A DNA stretch of 8,491 nt, taken from assembly GCA_041485845.1 (NCBI GenBank), contig JBGPKH010000380.1:1-8491 (forward strand), written 5' to 3'. Shown here piece after piece: positions 6,101 through 8,491 of this stretch (position 1 is its first letter; the number at the start of each line of letters is the position of its first letter). Source of the DNA: OMOG01 sp041485845. GTDB lineage: Bacteria; Acidobacteriota; Terriglobia; Bryobacterales; Bryobacteraceae. Position numbers and translations under genes: made by a program. Under the pieces are notes generated by a model. The model saw only the letters and a program-made list of their open reading frames with translations, did no database searches and was not told the origin of the DNA.

Positions 6101-6295
6101 AATTTCACGAAGGCACCTCCGGCCTACCCGCAGGTGGCGCCGGAGTTGAGCGGCTGGGGCGAGGGGCGCGATCCCGCGCTTGACGCCGAGGTACCGGAGT
6201 CGTCCATGGCTGTGCTCCCAGACCTGCCCTGGACCGGTTTCGGCCTCGGCAGAAGAAGCTCGGTCACGCTTGCCTGGCCCCAGCCCATTCGATGA
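6101..6295 (+). pseudogene. Open, coding-like frame without start; possible gene remnant
   Basis: The frame opens after TGA at 6098-6100 and closes with TGA at 6293-6295, 64 codons in all. Most third positions are G or C, as in the true genes here. The peptide (APPAYPQVAPELSGWGEGRD, then ALDAEVPESS and VLPDLPWTGFGLG) looks protein-like rather than random. No start codon with a ribosome-binding site lies near its beginning; the internal ATG at 6208 has none. I do not recognise the family. It may be a fragment of a decayed gene, or GC bias may be producing a false signal. Confidence 0.25.
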
Positions 6296-6319
6296 TTTGG
6301 GCAGCCCCGATAATCGATG

Positions 6320-6343
6320 TGCCAGGCATACTGCCAGGCATAC
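6320..6343. repeat. 12-bp tandem duplication TGCCAGGCATAC x2
   Basis: TGCCAGGCATAC occurs twice head to tail (6320-6331 and 6332-6343) with no mismatch, the mark of a recent slippage or duplication event. It lies in the untranslated stretch before the broken secreted gene. Confidence 0.85.
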
Positions 6344-6413
6344 GCGCAAGTGGCTCGGCCGTAACGAAAGCTGCGAGTCCGAGATCTGACTGTCGAGAAA
6401 GGAGCTGAATAGA

Positions 6414-7004
6414 ATGTCCAAACACATGGCTTTCGCGCTCTGTGGTTTTATGCTGCTGATCGGCCGCGCCGATGCTGGCGTGACGTTCATCAGCAGTTGT
6501 GAATTCATGACATTGATAAGGCCGTAGCCACGGCCAATGCCGAGGTGACGAAATTGGACGCGGCGCTGAAGAATCCTGTATTCGACGAATTTGCGAAGCT
6601 TGAGGTGAAAGACCGGGCATTCCGCGAGCAAACCGGGTACGTCTCTTCGGTCATCGAACGTGTCAAAGTTAGCCGCAAAGATCTTCAGAATCTTGCCCCA
6701 CCTCCTTTGCCTGACACACTATATAGCTGGCGATCCAGCACTGCGGCGCACCGCCGCGCATGCTGCTGAGGCACGCAAGAGCCTTGGGACGCGGATCGAC
6801 GAACTCCTTGAAGGCCTGAATGGAATTCAGACCAAAATGCAAGGGGAGCATCAAACTTGGGCCCCGACTTGGGCCCCGACCTTCAAAGCCGGTAAGAAGA
6901 GCTACGAAGAGGCCGTCCAGCACGAAGGTGGCGACTATAAGATACTCGCCCAGAAATGTCGCACTCACTGTGAAAGTCAGGCCCAGTATTCGGACACCTC
7001 TTAG
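6414..7004 (+). pseudogene. Secreted helical protein gene with two apparent frameshifts
   Basis: ATG at 6414 has AAAGGAG nine bases upstream and encodes a signal peptide (MSKHMAFALCGFMLLIGRADA), but this frame stops at 6527 after 37 codons. Coding quality continues in another frame from about 6503 (HDIDKAVATANAEVTKLDAA to LQNLAPPPLPDTLY), which stops at 6769. It then returns to the first frame from about 6735 (RTAAHAAEARKSLGTRIDEL to the TAG at 7002-7004). Joined, these give roughly 190-195 residues: a signal peptide followed by a mostly helical, charged protein. I recognise no family. Two compensating indels or sequencing errors would explain the pattern; a compact overlapping set of small genes is less likely, because only the first piece has a good ribosome-binding site. 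A 12-bp in-frame duplication lies in the last piece. Confidence 0.5.
6855..6878. repeat. 12-bp in-frame tandem duplication ACTTGGGCCCCG x2
   Basis: ACTTGGGCCCCG is present twice head to tail (6855-6866, 6867-6878). In the broken secreted gene it is translated as TWAPTWAP, so it adds four residues without shifting the frame. Confidence 0.88.
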
Positions 7005-7176
7005 CTCCATCCGTAGAGTTGGCTACAGTTTTGACTACAGTTCCCGCCGAGAACTCGCCGGAGGCCCGTAAATAGGGACTCCGAACTGGACTTCTCGTGT
7101 CCTGTAGGCTTTCTACAGCTACAGTTTTATCTACAGTCGTTTTCTGGCCGGGCTGGTTTTCGGCATTCGGTCGCAT
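6883..7176 (-). CDS. Possible small protein (97 aa), antisense to broken gene's end
   Basis: ATG at 7176 is preceded by AGGAGG five bases upstream, the strongest ribosome-binding site in the window. The frame runs 97 codons to 6883. The first half (MRPNAENQPGQKTTVDKTVA, then TVVKTVANSTDGA) is hydrophilic and contains a repeated TV(D/V)KTVA motif, produced by the CTACAG-containing DNA repeats. The last 35 or so residues overlap the final part of the broken secreted gene antisense and look non-coding (RHLRAGRPLRSSSYRL). I do not recognise the protein. It may be the 5' stub of a gene whose 3' part was lost, or a chance frame behind a purine-rich stretch. Confidence 0.33.
   Translation of the reverse strand: MRPNAENQPGQKTTVDKTVAVESLQDTRSPVRSPYLRASGEFSAGTVVKTVANSTDGAKRCPNTGPDFHSECDISGRVSYSRHLRAGRPLRSSSYRL
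7022..7137. repeat. Cluster of CTACAG repeats with 12-bp spacing
   Basis: Two 20-bp copies sit at 7022-7041 and 7118-7137, identical at 18 positions: GCTACAGTTTT, two variable bases, then CTACAGT. Each holds two CTACAG hexamers 12 bp apart. A fifth CTACAG is at 7113-7118, and an inverted CTGTAG at 7102-7107. The copies are 96 bp apart, which keeps them in the same frame of the antisense 97-codon ORF. They could be protein-binding sites (iterons, recombinase or transposase sites) or coding repeats. Confidence 0.7.
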
Positions 7177-7274
7177 TCTCTCCTCCTGATTTAATTTTGA
7201 CAGGCGTGAGCCGGGAAACCGAGACGAACAGGGGCGGTTTTTGAGCTAAGTTGTTGAATTCAGGAGATCGAGAT

Positions 7275-7667
7275 TTATTTTCTGGGAGCGTGACTCGCGT
7301 TTTGCGATTTCGCCGAAAAAGGCCATTGGGCTGCCGCGGGCATCACTTCGCGCACCACGTCCGCGCTCGCCGGCAGGCCCCGGCCGCCGGATTCGAAACG
7401 CACCACCGCCATCAAATCGGTGCCCGGGTTGAAGCGCAGCGGTTGCAGACGTGGGCGGGATTGGACACGCGTTCCGTCCAGCCACACGGTCCGCGCCAGG
7501 AAGGCGATGCCGGCGCTTCCGGGTTGGACGAAACGCAGATCCTGCGGACTCTCCCACGCCCAGAGCATCAGCCTGGGAAAGGCGGGTAGCGGGTCGGGGC
7601 GGCTGCCGAATCGCAGCCACAGGACGGGCACAACTGCCAGACAGGCAACCAGAGGCAAGCGGCGCAT
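7275..7667 (-). CDS. DUF3142-like secreted or membrane-anchored protein, probably C-terminally truncated
   Basis: I chose ATG at 7667, which has a weak GAAGAAAG upstream; the frame is open to 7841 but that leader reads through the hairpin repeats. Residues 1-18 are hydrophobic (MRRLPLVACLAVVPVLWL), an export signal or anchor. Residues 33-92 (LMLWAWESPQDLRFVQ, GIAFLARTVWLDG, RPRLQPLRFNPGTDLMAVVR) match my memory of DUF3142 proteins, which are known from Acidobacteria and other phyla without a defined function. Such proteins usually continue through a VSALQIDFD-like segment and end well beyond 130 residues. Here the match stops around residue 110 (VVREVMPAAA) and a short unrelated tail (QWPFSAKSQNASHAPRK) follows. 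It appears cut by a deletion or insertion around 7310-7340. It is divergent from the MBOAT gene, 168 bases away. Confidence 0.62.
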   Translation of the reverse strand: MRRLPLVACLAVVPVLWLRFGSRPDPLPAFPRLMLWAWESPQDLRFVQPGSAGIAFLARTVWLDGTRVQSRPRLQPLRFNPGTDLMAVVRFESGGRGLPASADVVREVMPAAAQWPFSAKSQNASHAPRK

Positions 7668-7754
7668 CGATCTTTCTTCACCAACAGCGGGGCTGGCCTC
7701 ATTATGGGATCGGGCGGGCACGGTTGGCAAGCACGCACGAATGGCGCCGGGTTT

Positions 7755-7792
7755 GGGCGGGTTAGCAACCCGCCCGCAGGTTGACAACCTGC
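7755..7792. repeat. Two tandem REP-like palindromes
   Basis: GGGCGGGTT-AGC-AACCCGCCC (7755-7775) is a perfect 9-bp hairpin, followed directly by GCAGGTT-GAC-AACCTGC (7776-7792), a perfect 7-bp hairpin. Both share the core GGTT-NNN-AACC, so they look like a repeat family rather than a unique terminator. They lie between the divergent DUF3142 and MBOAT genes, where a terminator for either would not be expected. Confidence 0.75.
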
Positions 7793-7829
7793 CCCACTGC
7801 GGACCTCGAATTGCTTCACACCCACCCGC

Positions 7830-7835
7830 TACAAT
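7830..7835 (+). promoter_or_regulatory. Possible -10 box abutting the MBOAT start codon
   Basis: TACAAT directly precedes the ATG at 7836, and no purine-rich ribosome-binding site lies upstream. If it is a real -10, transcription would begin near 7841 and translation would be leaderless, perhaps from the in-frame GTG at 7842. No good -35 stands 16-18 bases upstream, so this is tentative. Confidence 0.25.
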
Positions 7836-8491
7836 ATGCAAGTGCAGTCCGGGTCCGGAATTTATTTCGTTTTTGTCGCCGCGGTTTTCTTCGTCTACTG
7901 GGCTTCCACGGGCTCCCGTCTCCTTCGATTAGCCGTCATTCTGCTGGCGAACTATCTCTTCTGCGCCCGCTTCGGCCTGTTCTACGTTCTGCTCCTCCCC
8001 GCGTGCTCCAGCCTGGACTTCCTCATCGGCCTCGGCCTGATGCGCTCCAACCGCCCGCGAACCCGCGCCCTGCTGGTGGCCGCGAGCGTCACCCTCAACC
8101 TCGCCATACTCGTCCTCTCGCGGCACATGGGCCTGCTGCTCAGCCGCCGCTGGGACTGGATCTTCCCCCTGGGCCTGTCCTTCTACGTCTTCCAATCGCT
8201 CACTTACACGATCGACCTGTGCCGCCGCGATGGCGAAGGCACCACCAGCCTACTCTCCTACCTCTCCGCGGTATCGTTTTTCCCGACCTTGCAGGCCGGC
8301 CCCATCACGCGCGTTACCGAGCTGGTGAAGCAGTTCTCCGCGCGCCCGCTGCTCAGCCGCACAGATGGCGGCCGCGCCTTCTTCCTGATCGGCCTGGGGC
8401 TGGTGAAGAAGGCTCTCATCGCCGATTACCTCGCCGAGAATCTCGTGAACCGCGTCTTCGACACGCCCAAACTCTACAGCGGCGCCGAGGC
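7836..8491 (+). CDS. MBOAT-family O-acyltransferase (AlgI/DltB type), 3' end outside window
   Basis: The frame from ATG 7836 runs unbroken to the window edge, 218 codons. Hydrophobic segments at about residues 8-23, 29-56, 58-70 and 78-100 are membrane helices. FPLGLSFYVFQSLTYTIDL (110-128) and VSFFPTLQAGPITR (146-159) are signature segments of the MBOAT family (compare PLGISFYTFQ and FFPQLIAGPI in AlgI). AlgI-like proteins pass acyl groups, often acetyl, across the membrane onto exopolysaccharide or cell-wall polymers, usually together with an SGNH/AlgX-like partner. The catalytic His lies beyond the window. The substrate is unknown. No ribosome-binding site precedes the ATG, and a start at GTG 7842 is also possible. 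Confidence 0.88.
   Translation, partial: MQVQSGSGIYFVFVAAVFFVYWASTGSRLLRLAVILLANYLFCARFGLFYVLLLPACSSLDFLIGLGLMRSNRPRTRALLVAASVTLNLAILVLSRHMGLLLSRRWDWIFPLGLSFYVFQSLTYTIDLCRRDGEGTTSLLSYLSAVSFFPTLQAGPITRVTELVKQFSARPLLSRTDGGRAFFLIGLGLVKKALIADYLAENLVNRVFDTPKLYSGAE

Larger units (their letters stand above)
6025..6413. other. Eroded stretch after the DUF642-like gene
   Basis: This 389-base stretch holds no complete gene. It contains a coding-like frame without a start (6101-6295), a 12-bp tandem duplication (6320-6343), and the ribosome-binding site of the broken secreted gene (AAAGGAG, 6398-6404). A 185-codon minus frame across it has no ribosome-binding site or recognisable motif and is probably chance. 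Confidence 0.4.

Noticed and set aside
6074..6631. A 185-codon minus-strand ORF across the eroded region
   Set aside because: No ribosome-binding site, no motif, and it opposes the better supported signal-peptide gene.
7022..7137. CRISPR array
   Set aside because: The repeats are 6-20 bp with 12-bp internal spacing, only two units, and no equal unique spacers or cas genes.
7929..8195. An 88-codon minus-strand ORF rich in Glu, Ala and Gln
   Set aside because: It is the antisense of hydrophobic MBOAT membrane helices; such low-complexity acidic shadows are typical.

Overview
The window looks like high-GC chromosomal DNA from an acidobacterium, most likely of the Bryobacterales/Solibacter type. 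That assignment rests on gene content I recognise: an N-terminal HTH fused to a membrane anchor and a TolB-like propeller, a tiny lysine-rich secreted protein, a DUF3142 protein and a DUF642-like secreted protein. It is inference, not a database match.

Layout. Positions 1-393 (minus) hold the 5' part of a secreted hypothetical gene. At 562-729 (minus) is a 55-residue secreted Lys-rich protein. At 839-1620 (minus) is a two-gene operon: a 68-residue HU/IHF-like protein whose stop overlaps the GTG start of a 192-residue TIR-domain protein. The TIR protein's own N-terminus looks like a half HU domain. Just upstream and divergent is a complete tRNA-Pro(UGG) at 1725-1801. Positions 1802-2686 lack convincing genes but contain tRNA-like debris, a MITE-like element with 32-bp imperfect terminal inverted repeats (2164-2382), and, after a further plain stretch, an operator-like palindrome with a sigma70-type promoter. 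That promoter serves a 677-residue HTH/TM/beta-propeller protein (2770-4803), followed by a secreted DUF642-like protein (4981-6024).

From 6025 to about 7274 the DNA looks eroded. It contains an open, high-GC3 frame without a start, a signal-peptide gene broken by two apparent frameshifts (6414-7004), two separate 12-bp tandem duplications, an array of CTACAG hexamers, and an antisense 97-codon frame with an excellent ribosome-binding site. A DUF3142 gene (7275-7667, minus) seems to have lost its C-terminal part on the side facing this region. After two REP-like tandem hairpins, a divergent MBOAT O-acyltransferase gene begins at 7836 and runs off the window.

The best candidate for an undescribed system is the HU-like/TIR pair next to the tRNA. 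TIR domains in bacteria are often NAD-cleaving immune effectors. An HU-derived domain shared by both operon members suggests they may interact with each other or with DNA. Everything beyond the domain calls and gene arrangement is inference.
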